Assembly: GCF_002775205.1 (NCBI RefSeq)
Contig: NC_036450.1
Span: 13,535,479 to 13,599,478, forward strand
Reading direction: 5' to 3'
From: Xiphophorus maculatus
Lineage: Eukaryota > Chordata > Actinopteri > Cyprinodontiformes > Poeciliidae
DNA: 64,000 bases
The notes beneath the pieces were generated by a model. The model did no database searches. It was given only the letters and a program-made list of their open reading frames with translations, and was not told the DNA's origin. A program made the translations under genes and the position numbers. Shown piece by piece: positions 42,401 to 56,039 of this stretch; the first letter of the stretch is position 1, and the number at the start of each line of letters is the position of its first letter.

Positions 42401-45400
42401 ATATACAGACACAAACTGGAGGAGCTCACCAATCTTCAGGCGACATGCAGCAGCTCCATCAGCAAACAGAGAAAATGTTTGAGAGACCTGAGGCTTAGCT
42501 TGAAAAAGTGAGTACTGCCAGCATTTAGGGGAAAGAGACATTTTTTGTTTGGTTTCAAACCAGTAAGACTCGTTTAATGATGTGCTTGGACTGAAGTGTC
42601 TGTCTATATTGCCTCGCAAAAATCTCCATAGTTCTTTAACTTTTCCGCATTGTTTAATGTTTCAACCAAAAACGTCTGTCTAAATACAAGACAATCTAAT
42701 AGAGGCTGCAAAAGACTAAAGACTTTGCAACTGTTCGCCATCCAACTGGATAGCAGTTGCACATTATTGAGGTTTGTGGGTGTAAATGCCACAAAACATG
42801 ACAAAGATGACATATGGATACAATTGCAAGACACATTCTCATTCTGATTCCAGTTACAGGTGTAGATGGATGTTACTGGGTTACTGCCTTAAAAAAAACA
42901 TATTTTTCTGGCACTAAAATTTTCTTGCTCATCAGCATTTACTCTGGTCTTCACAGGTGTGCGCAGACATGTGATGAAAATCAGCTGAAACTAATAACAG
43001 ACATCAAATCACAAATCAAAGAAAAAGAAAATGTTTTCTTTGATATGGAAGCCTATTTGCCAAAGAAGAATGGGTGTGTGCTGTTTATTTTTTCCATGTA
43101 TTTGTTCTTTTCGTTATTCAGTAATATGAGAACTGTCTTTAATCCAGGAAACTGTACTGACCTGTTTTGTGTTTTTTATTTCAGGCTGTACTTGAGTTTG
43201 GTCCTGGGCAACGTGAACGTGACGCTCCTCAGTAATCAGGCAAAGTATGGAAAATGCAAAGCGAGATGACTCCAAGATAGAAAAGAAGATGTTGTCTGCT
43301 TGCCAATCTCATCCAGGTTTCATTTGTATAGATTTGCCTACAAAGACGAGTACGAGAAGTTCAAGCTTTATATGACAATAATCCTGATGTTTGGAGCCAT
43401 AACCTGCCTCTTTTTTCTTAACTACCGGTAAGGTATTGCTTCCTCTTAAAAGAGTAGTCTTGTAATGTTTTCTTAAATAATTTTTTTATTATTATTCAAT
43501 CTTCAGAGTCACAGACGAAATCTTCAACTTTTTGCTGGTCTGGTACTATTGCACTTTGACCATAAGGGAAAGCATCCTCATCACAAATGGTTCCAGGTGT
43601 GTTTTGATGATGATCTCATAAAGATTTCTACATTTGGGTTTTGAAAATAATGCAGCTGTTTTTGTTCTCCATCCCTTTTTTTCCGTTTCAGGATCAAAGG
43701 CTGGTGGGTGTCTCACCATTATGTGTCCACTTTCCTGTCAGGTGTTATGCTTACCTGGTGAGATACCTGTTTAACATGATATTCAGTAACATGAAGGTGA
43801 AAATTCATAAAATGCTAAAATATGTTTCCGTTTATCAATGTATGTTTTCAAAGGCCCGAGGGACAAATGTATCAGATGTTTCGAAACCAGTTCCTTGCGT
43901 TCTCCATTTATCAGAGTAAGTCTTGTGGTTTGTTTACCCAGATTTTAGCTTTTTCCAAAAAGGTTTTCTCTCTCGTCTAATGTTTTCTTTTTATTTTACA
44001 TGTTTGTATATTTGAAAGCAAAGCATACAGTGTTGTGAAGAAAAGATTTCAGCATCTACCAGGACTTTATTAGGTGTAATGAGTCCCTCCAGAAAGCTGC
44101 GATTGCAACTATTAATGCAAATTCACTCATCATTTTCAAAATTTATGTATTTTCTCCAGTTTTCACAACTTCTTTGCAAATCTGACCAATAATTTTAATG
44201 TTTTCTGTATTTCATTCTTTTGTGAAATGCAGTATTACAGTTTGAACTTTAAAAACCATATTGATAAAAATAGTCCCATTCAAAGGGCAAAACAAAGACA
44301 CCTTAAACCAATAATTATGGCTTGCATGTTTGTTTGTTTTTTTTTTTATTAGCATGACAGCATATTTGCAGCTAACCAGGATTGGTGGCACCAGCGTGAG
44401 CTTTTAGCTCACTTTACAGCGTTCAGCACACTGCCTGCAGAGTGGAGGGTTATAAATCAGCTGTAGAAAGAAATCCTTGTTTCCTGAATGAAGGGGTGTG
44501 ACTAAACATTTCCGTTCTTAACAAATGGTCCTCCTAAATTTTCCCTGTCCAGAAAGTGAAACAAAATACAGTAAAGTTGGAAAATATTCAGTTTGAAGCT
44601 TCAACTTGTTACATTTTGTGATTTGAGCAGTTAAACACATGTAAACAGTCCCTTCTTCTTTTTCTTAGCTACCGAGGACTTTGAATCAGAGATCGCTTTC
44701 TTGATCAGTGATGCCAATTGTGCCTAATCAGTGCTAATCACTATTCTGAAATCATATGGAGAGATAGATTTTGTTCTGTTATTTAAATACGTTAAAGCTA
44801 GAAACTTAAGACTATTTTTGGTCTATAAATACCTAACAGCATTTACTTTCATAAACCATCTTCTTCAATAAAATCCATCAAAAATGCTTGGAACAAAAAA
44901 AACCTACTGTTATGAGTGTGATCAGTACATTACTGATGAGACTTTCTTTGTTTAGTCAGTATTTCTCCTCCCAGCTTCTCACAGTTCTATCAAAGCCAGT
45001 AGCAGTAGTGAGTTTGTCTTTCAGGGCGGTTTCATCTGAAAATTCAACAAGTGAAAGTCAATACCCAAGAAAAAATAAATAAAAAAATCACCTGCTGGGC
45101 ATTTAAACCGTTGACAAATATTTGCTTCAAGCAAGCAAATTTTCCCTGACTTCCAATGTACATATTGATCAAATGGATAAATAAGCTTTAAATTAATAAA
45201 ATTTAGGCTGTTTTGAAAAGTTCATATCCAAACTTGGAGAATATACACCGTGTTCCAAATTATTATGCAAATTGGATTTAAGTGTCATAAAGATTACATT
45301 TTTTGTTGTGCTATTAAATTTATAGATAGTATTGTGTGTCAGGGCTCTTTGAATCACTATAATTAATTTCAGAGAGCTGGGTTGATTAGTTTGTCTGGTG

Positions 45401-48400
45401 AGCTCAATTAAAGGAAATCTACTTAAGAAGGATGTTCCACACTATTAACCAGGCCACAGGTTTCAAGCAATATGGGAAAGGGAAAGGATCTCTCTGCTGA
45501 CGAAAATCATCAGATAGTGTAGTGCCGTATGACAAGGTATGAAAACATTAGATATTTAACGAAAACTGAAGCGTTATCGTACTGTGAAGAGATTTGTGGC
45601 TGATTCAGATCAAAGATGGGTTTGTACAGATAAAGGCATAATGAGGAAGGTTTCTGTTAGACAAATTCATTGGATTAAGAGAGCAGCTGTTAAAATGTCC
45701 TTAAAAAGCAGCAAACAGGTATTTGAAGCTGCTGGTGCCTCTGGAACCTCAAGGTGGAGGATCCTCCAGAGGCTTGCGGTGCATGAACCTAATATTCGGC
45801 CGCCCCTAACCAGAGCTCACAAGCAGAAACGGTGGCAGTGGGCCCAGCTGTACATGAAGATTAATTTTCAAACAGACTTGTTCACTGATGACTGCTGTGC
45901 AACCCTGGATGGTCCAGATGAACGCAGTAGTGGATTGGTGGTGGATGGCCACCACATCCCAACACGGTTGTGACGTCAGCAAGGAGGTGGTGGAGTCATT
46001 TTTTGGGCCGAAATCAGAATCATTGGTCGGCCCCTTCAGAGTCCCTGAAGGTGTGAAAATGACCTCAACACAGTATGTGGACTTTCTGACTGATCACTTT
46101 CTTTCATGGTTCAAAAAGAAGAGCCGGACCTTCAGTAGCAAAATCATCTTCATGCATGACAATGCACCATCTCATGCTGCAAGGAATACCTCTGTGTCAT
46201 TGGCAGCTATGGGCATAAAAGGGGAGAAACTCATGGTGTGGTCACCATCCTCCTCTGACCTCTGACCTATTGAGAACCTTTGGAGTTTCCTCAAGCAGAA
46301 GATCTGAGGGGGGAATGCAGTTCATATCAAAACAGCAGCTCTGGGAAGGTATTCTGACATCCTGCAAAGAAATTCAAGCAGAAACTATCCATAAACTCAC
46401 AAGTTCAATGGATGCAAGAATTGTGCAGGTGATATTAAAGAAGGTCCTATGTTAACATGTAACTCAGTCTGTTGAGATGTTTTTGATTGAAATAGCTTTT
46501 GATTCTAGTACATGTGACCACTTAATCCTGCACATTCAAAGAATGACCATTTGCAGTTAAATATAATCCATAAAATGTTTAGAAAATCTGCTGTGAATAA
46601 TAATTTGGAGCAGTGCATTTTGAGTTTTTTATTTTTGAAAAATATACTGTTCTCATGGGGAGCTTTGTTCAGTAAAATTTGATTTATACTGTAATAGTTC
46701 ATGACTTAAATTATACAGACCATCATTTGCATTGACCATTTAGAAAATCTGAGAAAATATCACTTGCATAATAATTTGGAACACGGTGTAATGTGTTGCA
46801 CAATAGTGATTACAATTATTTCTTATTGATACTCATTATGTGGTAACTTTCATCAGTCTCATGCGATGGTTCAGATTGAAAAACATTTAATTCAAATAAT
46901 CCCTGCTCATAATTTCAGGGTACAAAACCTTAAATGGTTGGATTTTTATTTTTCTAAGCAGTTATACAGTAATTGGTGTGTTTGTAGTATTTTCTCTTTC
47001 CCTACATATATATTTTTCTGTGAAATCAGTTTATCCTTATCATGTTTCTATAATCCAATAATTATATTACTATCATTTCTACAATTCTAGGCTTTGTTCA
47101 GTTCCTCCAGTACTACTACCAGAGCGGCTGCTTATACAGGCTGCGTGCTTTGGGAGAGAGAAATCAGCTTGACCTCACAGTGGGTGAGTTGTACACTATT
47201 TTTGGTGCTAGTCATTTCAATCGTTTGAACCCTTGAGTCATCTGCATCGGCATGTCTAGAAAATTGGGGTAAAGGTGAAGAATGGAGACAGCTGTAGCTC
47301 TTACTCTGTTGGGATGCAGATGTCTGGGAAACTTGAGTAAGGCATCTTCAAGCTATCTCCAATGTCAGATTGTTGTGCATAAAATATAAAGTAGTAGTAT
47401 AATATCTTAATTATTCTGTGGCACGATAAGGTTATAGTTGGGTTTCTTTTGCAGAGGGATTTCAGTCGTGGATGTGGAGAGGGCTCACTTTCCTTTTGCC
47501 TTTTCTATTCTTTGGCCACGTAAGTCGAACAAGTCTTGCCTTTCTGCTTGTATTTAATGCATTAAAATAAAATTCTGAGTTATGCCACATCACATTTAGC
47601 ATTTGTAGCCATTGTTTGTTCTGATAGGCTTTTTTAAAAATGCAAGCTTTGAATGAAAATTTGCTCTTGCCACTTTACTGTGTAAAGTCAATATAAAAGG
47701 CGATGCTTAATCTGTTTGCAGTTTTGGCAGCTGTACAACTCTGTGACCCTGTTTCGCTTGGCGAGACATGATGACTGTAAGGAGTGGCAGGTAAGGATCG
47801 GGTTGATGGATGCTGTCGTTCAGTCAAAACACATCTTGGTTTCAAGAAAATGAAAATCTATATTTAAAAGGATTTTTTTATGTCAAACATCAGCATAATT
47901 TCGTCATATGGGACTCATATTTTCTGGGGCTTTAAATGAAAATCCAGTTTGATGAAACTTTTAACGGTTTTTGTCCTACTTCATACATTTCTGGCTTTGC
48001 TTTGAACATCATAAGATTTATTCACTAGCGTTCCAGCTGCTTTTCCCAACACATGCTGTCATCAGCAACACAGAAAGCAAGACGCATAAGGGAACTGAAG
48101 CAGCCAATACTGTTAGTTCTTCACTGTAATGTCACTATAAAGGGAGATAAACACGTTGACTGTCACGGGAAAACCAAGATTTATTAGCTCAGCAAAATAT
48201 TATGCATGGTTTATAATACAGCTCATAAGCCATGCACTCTGATAGTCTTAAAACATTAAAAACATTGGCCATGCAGGTTTCAGCTGCACTACTTGATTAC
48301 TAATCATGTGGGTACAGCTGATGAAAAATATTGGATGTGTAATGAGGGTCAGGAGTGAGTTTAATAAGGGAGTCTGATGCTGGTCATTTAGAAGTGATTT

Positions 48401-49047
48401 AACATTGTTTACATTTCTACAAAAATACATTTAAAAAATAGCTATTCGTAAAGTCACCTCATTGGCATGTTTACAAGGCCATGTTTTTGTTTACCATATT
48501 CAGTGTAGACAGAAAATCTCAAATGATACAAATCATTTTCTGAAAAAGAAGCTAAACGATACACAGTGATATTTGTGTATGACTGCAACTTCAATGCGAG
48601 TGACTAGGGTTTAATTTTTTTAAATTTTAATAATATTCAGCTCAAAATTTAAGAGAAAACAAATTTTGCGTGTATGACTAAAGGGAAAGTTGGTTTTCAT
48701 CTCAACCCGAACAAGTGGTGACGCAATCTTGTCTTTTTTTGTTTCATGAAATAATGCACAACATTTTTTCTAGGGAAATGCTACTTTAAGAACAACGTAC
48801 TGTAGTTGATGTTTTATATGTTCAGTTTAGTGTAACAGTTTGACATTTAAAGTGCTAAAAATGATTTCTAGTACAGCTTTGGTTTCTGTTTATTTTGTAA
48901 CCTTTTTTTATATTGAAATAAGTTTTCTTTCCTTGCTTTCAGATATTTATGCTGGCTCTAACATTTCTCGTCCTCTTCCTGGGAAACTTTCTTACAACAT
49001 TAAAAGTCGTCCACCAAAAAGTTCAAAAGAAGGAGAAGGACATCTAA
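39433..49047 (+). CDS. tmem120b: Transmembrane protein 120B
   Basis: Twelve exons (39433-39495, 42389-42507, 42957-43073, 43185-43244, 43332-43427, 43507-43596, 43692-43757, 43854-43915, 47091-47183, 47455-47519, 47722-47790, 48943-49047) join in phase to 334 aa (human 339). An N-terminal coiled coil ([20 protein letters not shown]) precedes the conserved [20 protein letters not shown] and six membrane segments with hallmarks [40 protein letters not shown] and [20 protein letters not shown]. The protein ends [17 protein letters not shown]120 proteins sit in the ER and inner nuclear membrane, have an ELOVL-like fold that binds coenzyme A, and affect adipocyte differentiation. Synteny picks TMEM120B over TMEM120A. 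Intron 1 (2.9 kb) hosts a LINE remnant and intron 8 (3.2 kb) a Tc1-like element. Confidence 0.95.
40454..41350 (-). mobile_element. Truncated LINE with reverse-transcriptase remnant
   Basis: On the minus strand the interval reads degenerate LINE reverse transcriptase: a frame with [20 protein letters not shown] (the NTGAPQG motif and following residues) and [17 protein letters not shown] downstream. The 3' end, near 40454-40493 on the plus strand, has the 'ctttattgatcccagaggga' tail typical of an abundant fish L2/Rex-like LINE. It is 5' truncated, frameshifted and dead, and lies antisense in TMEM120B intron 1. A short same-type tail in the opposite orientation is at 41678-41720. Confidence 0.75.
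41678..41720 (+). repeat. LINE 3'-tail fragment
   Basis: The sequence 'aatttccctttggcaaaata' followed by aatatttttgaatttgaattg resembles the complementary 3' end of the neighbouring LINE remnant, in the opposite orientation. It is a very short relic. Confidence 0.45.
45246..46788 (+). mobile_element. Tc1/mariner-like transposon with intact inverted repeats
   Basis: A 1543-bp element is bounded by perfect 25-bp inverted repeats (outer end CACCGTGTTCCAAATTATTA) and a TA target duplication (45244-45245 and 46789-46790). After the TIR core the two ends diverge. The interior holds a decayed transposase in the same orientation as TMEM120B. It lies in TMEM120B intron 8, well clear of the splice sites. 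TIR identity with a broken frame suggests either trans-mobilisation after decay or moderate age. Confidence 0.88.
45472..46455 (+). pseudogene. Tc1-like transposase, disrupted
   Basis: Fragments read [16 protein letters not shown], then [20 protein letters not shown] in another segment, then an RNase-H-like part with [11 protein letters not shown] (second catalytic Asp) and PIENLW (third acidic residue). A TGA stands just before PIENLW, where Asn is usual, and at least two frameshifts plus an early TAG break the front half. About 330 codons would be expected for the family. It is not functional. Confidence 0.85.
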
Positions 49048-51160
49048 AAAAGTGACTGTGAATAAGTTCTGTGAAACCTCTCTGATCCTTGAAAGGACCA
49101 GCAATCACAGGTCAAACACGCACAATCGTTTACCGGACTGACCCCACACTGACCAGGCTGAGTCTGGACGGAGCTGAGGTTTCTCTCAGCCTTCGGTGGC
49201 AGCAGCAGCTTCCAGCCAAAGTGTCCCACTGACAGTTACTTACTTTACAGTAACTTGATGTTGCTATGAAACAGTGTGGATGATAACCAAACAGGAGGAG
49301 CAGTTTCTTTCTTTATTCTGTGTACATATTGTGGACAGAATGTGTTTCTATGGATTTGTGCATGAGTTTCGGAGCACCTTCGCTCAAATCATTATGCAAG
49401 GACAGGTAGCAGAACAGAACAAAGTTTGCCTTTCAACACTTGAACGTCTGCCATGCGCGTATACTTCTGTGAAGTAGCAATGGTCAAACTGGCGCTGGCT
49501 TATATTCTCTTTGGCACCTCAGTCAGTGAACTTTTTTTTCTTCATGGACATTTTAAAACCACTGTCATGTTACTTCAGAGCAAACCAGCACACAGTTCAA
49601 GCCCATGACTCTAAAAGCATTCGTTAAAGGGAGGGGGAAGGGTCCTCACTGGTGTACTTTGCTCTGTTTACAGTCAAAGGGAGCTTTTTTTGTTGTTGTT
49701 TTTAGCCAGAAAACTTCCATTAAAAAGGGAATTTGACAAATGTTAAAAACCGACTTTAGTGAAACGGCAAGGAAGCGGACGTAAAAATGTAGCTTGTGAT
49801 TTCCCTAAATATTTCTTACAGACATAGATGCTTTACATTTTACATCTTAACATTTTGTTAAGAAAACGTCTAGCAGAAATTTGGCTGATGGTCTTAATCT
49901 TGCCAAAGAAACTTAAAAGTTCAAAATGCACTCTTCAGGTCCTGACCGTTCTGGTTTCGTCTGTTATTTTGTTACATAATGTTGTGCAAGTGATCAAATG
50001 CTGCTGTTTGTGCCACTACTCAGATTTATTCAGTTAAGAGTACTATTGTGTTTTTTTCTGTTTTAAATTACATAAGCGTACCACTATTCTGTAATGGTGC
50101 ACATTAATTTTTATTTTTGATTAAATCATTCACTGTAATGTTTTTTTTTCAGTCTTTTTAATTGGTTATTTAAAAATTTGAGTGTTTGTTGCCTTATTCT
50201 ACCCCCGAAAAAAGAAATCTTCCATGCTGTTTTGAAAATGCCACAGTTAGTTTTTTTATTATTATTATTATTTCAACAAATTGCAGCTCCTTCAGAGAGC
50301 ACTTAGAACTCCTTTTTATTGAGGGGGAAAATTGAAGCTCGTTGGGGATCAGGTGGTTACATTTCATGTCATAATGCACAAATAATCTTTTTTCGCAGTG
50401 TGGCTGTTCATTTCATGTGTACTGAAGTGTGGTCAGTAACAGGACATGTGCCAGTTTCTTTAACCTGTGTATGTTGTTGTGAACAAAATCCATGCTACAT
50501 TAAACACAAATATGCAACTGTTTATGTGAAGATCCAGACAATATTTGCATTTATTTTAATTTTAGAATACTGATAGCACTTGACATTTAATGTGCTGGTT
50601 TATTTTCTGCCTCAAGTGGGCGCTGTTGGTAAAGTTAAGAATTACTAACCGGCCTAATGTGGCCATGTTGGTAGCCAACCAGTGCTACTTTAAAGTTACA
50701 GTACCATTACATATTGAAAACCAACAACTATTCTATGTAGGATTATGTTGCCTACAAATTTCAGCTCAAGAACTGATCATCTCCATTAATAAATAGGTAT
50801 AGACAACTTTCTGCAGTTGTGCAAAATACTTTCAGGAAAAAAAATACTTGTACATAAACACAAAAAGTATAAAACTTATACAAGAAGTGTCTTGTTGTAT
50901 GCTACATTAGAAAATGTCATTACAACTTGCAAAACTGTCCTTCCTGCTGCAGCAATCGCAATTTTTGTTGCGCTGTTGAAGATTACTAACCGGCCTTCCG
51001 GGGTGCACAAAAGACGCATCCTATCAGGTTTTTTTTTTTTTACTTTCCTATTTCTGTAGGACGCAAATTATATTTGGCATCTCAAGTGTTCAAATGCGTT
51101 GAAGCAAAGGATCCTCTAACAATTGCCTGCAAGAGCGTGGGATCCTGAAAGTTTGTATCT
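49048..51160. other. TMEM120B 3' UTR and convergent junction with RHOF
   Basis: The region has no gene. On the plus strand AATAAA occurs at 50788-50793 and could end TMEM120B (a 3' UTR of about 1.75 kb). On the minus strand AATAAA lies at 50599-50604 and 50550-50555 and could end RHOF. If both are used, the two 3' UTRs overlap by about 0.2 kb. Two direct copies of a short sequence containing attactaaccggcc lie at 50619-50654 and 50970-50995. Confidence 0.45.
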
Positions 51161-53477
51161 TCACAGAATAAGACATTTTTTCTTCCTCTTGTTGTTCCTC
51201 TGTTTTCGGTTGAAGGCCAGAGCTCTTTTTGTCGCCTCTCTGAAAATGTCCTCCACGTTCTCCTGATGTTTGGCCGAACACTCAAGATAGAGCTCCGCGT
51301 TCATCTCCAGCCGAGTCTCCTCTCCCTAGGCCCAAACACACCAAGAATTACACTGCGTGGCTGACAGTATGACAGCATGCAAATAAAAATAAGCAATTGG
51401 GACATGATAGAGATAAAGTGGTTTAAATGTTTGGTTTGGCCGCTTCCTCTTTCACATTGCTCTGTGCCTCCTGCAACCTCGCTGAAAAGGTTCTGCTTCG
51501 TAGATCAGTAAATGCTGATGCACTTTTCTTACCTGAACATACGTAATGGGATTCAGATTCATGGCCTTCAATTTCCTTGAACACTCTTTATCCTTCCTGA
51601 GGTCAGTTTTGCAGCCAATCAGGATCACTGGTGTGCCCCTACAGAAGTGCTTCACCTCCGGGTACCACTAGATAAATAGGAGATTTGAACATTTTGTTTA
51701 GAACTGGAAGCCTGGGCTATGTGATTGCATTACCGTGCTTGTTTTTGCTTGATTGAATCATCTGTATGGAGGTGTAAACGACAATAGTTCTTGAGTTAAT
51801 CAGCAAAAAAGAATGCAGCACTTCTTCAACACAGCTTTCACTATTAATCATTAGCAGATAAAACCTGAAACTCCACTTTGGCATAAATAATCACTATCCA
51901 TTTCTTTGTGCTTTGTGTGTGTGTATTGTTTGGCACAATGCATGTTGGAGGTGTGTACCTTGATCATAACATTCTCAAAGCTGGTAGGGTTGGTCACATC
52001 AAAGCAGATTAAAACCAGATTAGCTTCTTGGTATGACAGTGGCCTCAGTCTGTCATAGTCCTCTTGTCCTAAAGAAACAAAAGCACAAGCTATGTGGGTA
52101 AAATAACAGCTTTAGAGACGAAATCATGCATGGTAATGCACAGCAGAACTGAGCAACACAGTATTTCTCTCAAGAATAAATTTACCAGTGCAGTGTATCT
52201 GAAAAAGCTGCGAGTAAAGACAAAAAAAACCACATCCTGAATAAGGCTTCCCTCTCTACAGATGCAAGGCACTCTGCCAAAAGATAAGTTTCGGCACAGA
52301 CTTTGATGACTTTCTAAAATGAAAACATTTCAGTACTGTGCACCTTTTCCCATGAATCTTACAGGAAGCTGTGTGATAATCATGTACTTCTGATTCCTGG
52401 GTAATTATAAAATAGAACATAATTTTAAAAAAAAGAAACCACAATTAATGCAACACTACCATGAACATATGCAACCAGTCAGTATGGGAAACGAGGTTTG
52501 CTAATTCAGTTCACAAAAAACAGAAACTGTACAAAAGATCTTTGATCTTTGACACAGAATACTAAATATGTAGCGCTTTTGTTTTTTTTTAAAGAAAGCA
52601 CTAAAGTCGATGCACATCTTGACATAAAAATATTACAAACTAAGCTAAAACTAAATAAAAATTATGTATTTTTCTAGTAAGAAATACTAGAAAATAGTAT
52701 TTAGCAACCTAAATAGGTTGTATTTTATATTAGTATTTAATGAAGGGTTGGTTATCACTAACTTGTCAGTTTCTCTGTCATAAATATCAACTTTTTCTAC
52801 TTCCTCAACATTTGCTGCTCATCTAACAATTCAGTGACCAATAAAGACAGACCACAAGTTTATTATCTAAAATAAACACTTTGAAATGTGTTGCCATCCC
52901 CGTTAGTTTACAGCATTGCTGACTCTGGGCCAGTATGCACTATTTTATTATCAACATGTGAACACGGTTTGTGACCGATGAGTTCCTTCTTGGAACCTTC
53001 TTGACCCTTTAGTATGATGGGTCAAGAAGTGAAATGTGTTGCGCAAAGAGTAAAAACGGGATGAATTGTAATAAGGAAGTGATATTTTTCTTACCGGCTG
53101 TGTCATACAGGTTGAGCTTAATCTCTTTTCCTCCCAGGGAGATAGTTGTGACATACTTTTCAAACACTGAGGGAGCATATTTCTGTTTAGGAAAACAAAA
53201 AGAAAGATTTATTGTTATAACTGAATGTTTAATATCAACTTCAGATCACATTAAGTCGGGTTTTTTTTTAACATTAAATCTTTCACATTTATCATATAAA
53301 GTGTTGTCTGTATAATAAAGTCTCAATGGGAGCTCCTCTTACCTCTGGAAAATCACCTTTGGCATAAACCATCAGAAGAGAAGTTTTCCCACAGCCTCCA
53401 TCTCCCACAATCACAATTTTAAGTTCTTCTACCTTTTTTGTGGTACCGCTGCCGGGTCCGGCACCGTTTTGTGTCAT
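51161..53477 (-). CDS. rhof: Rho family GTPase RHOF (Rif)
   Basis: Five exons (53343-53477, 53095-53182, 51959-52068, 51533-51667, 51161-51325) give 210 aa (human 211). The G1 P-loop GDGGCGKT is at residues 25-32; switch [10 protein letters not shown] follows, then G3 [21 protein letters not shown]4-type GCKTDLRK and G5 LECSAK. A basic tail RNNKRKKK ends in the CAAX box CLIL, predicting geranylgeranylation and membrane anchoring. RHOF drives mDia-dependent filopodia and stress fibres. The N-terminal extension [15 protein letters not shown] before EELKIVIVG is like the extension typical of Rif. The position between TMEM120B and SETD1B agrees with human synteny. Confidence 0.95.
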
Positions 53478-55862
53478 GTTTTGGTTCCCTCGAAACAGTC
53501 AAATACGTGCCAGGCAGTACGAGGCAGAAGGCGCGCCCTCCAGATTTTAGTGAGAGATTTTGTGAAAACAGGTAAATCTACATTTGGATCGAGTTGAGAT
53601 CACATAGACAGGAACAGGCATGTCTCATGGTTTACCAGGTAGTTCAAACAGCTCACCACTTCCTCTTCCTGTCAACATGACGCCGTTTCCAACGGTCCCC
53701 CCCCCCCTACACTTCTCTCCTGCCCCATCAACAGGCATGCTCACAGAGAGCTGCAGAAAGCCTGCAGCCGAACTGCACATGTATAGTTACCAAGACTGGC
53801 TACTCCTCCTTCCTCTTCTGCTCATTTCATCCTGTGGGTGTGGGCTCAAAGTGAGGGACAGCCTCCACTGAGTGTGGATTTGTAAGGAGGGAAGATAGCA
53901 CTTAACCTAAAAACATGAAGGCTTTCGTACAGGCTTTTGTTTTATCACTATAAAACCATTTCTTACTTCTGTGGTTCAGAAAAGTGTGAGGATGCCTTGA
54001 TGGCGGTGAATGTAACCTCACACCTTCTTGAAAACTGTTTTTGTGCATGTGGGGGCAGGTGAAGAAACTGAAGTCTAATTTGACTTCACAGTTTATATCA
54101 ATAGATTTGCTTAAGAGAACTAAGATACAAAAAGTTATATTTGATGTGTTTGTGTGTTTCAAGTTCAGCTGAGTTTCAGATTTACATTTGAAATTATTTC
54201 CATTCAACAAGGAAGTTTTCTTCTGATAATTGAGACGCCACTGCTCAACAGGTAAAACAATGGAAAAGGAGTGTCATTTAAAAAAAGAATCAATTTTCAT
54301 TTAATAAAAACTGGCTTGATGAAAACAATTGAAACCCTCTTCAACAATCAATGGAAATTTTTTATTAGCATTACAGCAATCAAATCTTTCCACAATTGTG
54401 GACCAGCTGTTTTCCATGTTCCCAGTGGTATTGTGAAGATTTATGTTTGGCGAATAGCTACAAGTCTCTGAGGTTGTAAGGCTACCTTGTCACCAACCTA
54501 GAACTCCCTCAGATTCAACTCTAAAATATTGGTCAAATTAAACAATTATTTTAAATGTTGAGTCTGTCTGTAAAATCAAGATTTTTTTTCTTTTTATTCA
54601 GATGATACCAACCTAAAACCTAAGTGCTCCGTTCTCGTGTTCAGGTTGAATTTTGGGTAGGAAAAATCATGAGTCATCCACCAAGTCTTCAGAGGACTTG
54701 ATTTTATGCAGTCATAAACGGCTTATTCTTTGTAAACAACATTCCAAAACAGGTTTCAGCATCTCACCAGGTCCAAATGAGAAGGTACTTTGAGGCGTAT
54801 CGAACAACACAATCAGTGTGTCATGAGTTTTAGTCGTGGGTTAATGTGTAAAACTACAGCTAAACCCTGAGGCAGACATGAACTATCTGGCTCGGATTAG
54901 GGAGGTGTCGATGCACAATAGGCTTAAACAATCACTCTTTGCTAAAAAAATAAAATGATCAGGATAGTAAATGTAATTAACAGTGCTCTAAAAGTGAAGT
55001 ATATTTTTCAAAAACAATTTTGGAAAAGGTTTAACTGATGATGATTACAGAATAATACAATCTGCTGAGGTAGAGTGAGTAGATCACAGGGAGTGAGCGT
55101 TCATCATCAGAACATACCAACATGTTCTTGAATGGACCAGCTTACTTAACATGAAGGCATTTCAGCTGAAACTGAGGTAGGCTGTAAAGTCAAATTTGAA
55201 GATTTATGTTAGAAGACAGCTAGTAGAGGAAGCTATCCCTTGTATTATTTGAAAAGGGTATTTTAAGCATTTTATAAATTATGATTTGTACATTATTAAT
55301 TCAACAATGTCAGCCTGTATCTAAAATAATGTTCCCTGCACATGTTGTGTAATTTATATTTGGGTGATGCAATCCTTTCAAGTATGGGCCTGAAAATCTT
55401 TTATAAATCATAAAATAGCACAAAACTCCAAAATAAGTGTACAGTCTTTATTTAAACGTCATAAACATACAACTAATAAGACTACAAGAAAAACTGTAGA
55501 GTATAACTAAAACAAATGATTAAAAGGTACAAAAAATAAACCTACATACAACACCATCAATATGAAAATTACAAGTCTCTAGTAACAGCACTGGATCAAT
55601 AAAACTATAAAGCTTTAAGTACATGTTCAGTACAACCTGGCAGCTTTAAGATTAAATCATTGTCCCTAAAGGCTCCATTTCAAGCTGTGGGGAAAAAACC
55701 CTGTCTAATAAACAATAAAACGTGCTTGCATGACTTACAGAGTGAAACTCGAAGCTTCACATATGCGTAAAAAGGTGGTCTGTAAATGTGTCCTAGAATG
55801 TCCACACGCACACAGCCCTTTATCAATAAACAGAGAACAATTCTTGAAATATTTGTCGCCGA

Positions 55863-55865
<3 letters not shown>

Positions 55866-55901
<36 letters not shown>

Positions 55902-55910
55902 GAGAGAGTG
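55866..55910. repeat. (AG)n microsatellite
   Basis: About 22 dinucleotide units, with two GT-type interruptions (gtg) near the right end. Confidence 0.95.
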
Positions 55911-56039
55911 AGACAGCTGTCCTGCGGAAAAGAGGCCAATCCCCTGTGTGGAATATTCCAGTCTGTCAGCGGTAAACTGAGCGGCGCTGGCGAGCGGGGA
56001 ATTTTTTCTCCCTGCTTTTTTCCCCTGCAAATACAAGGC

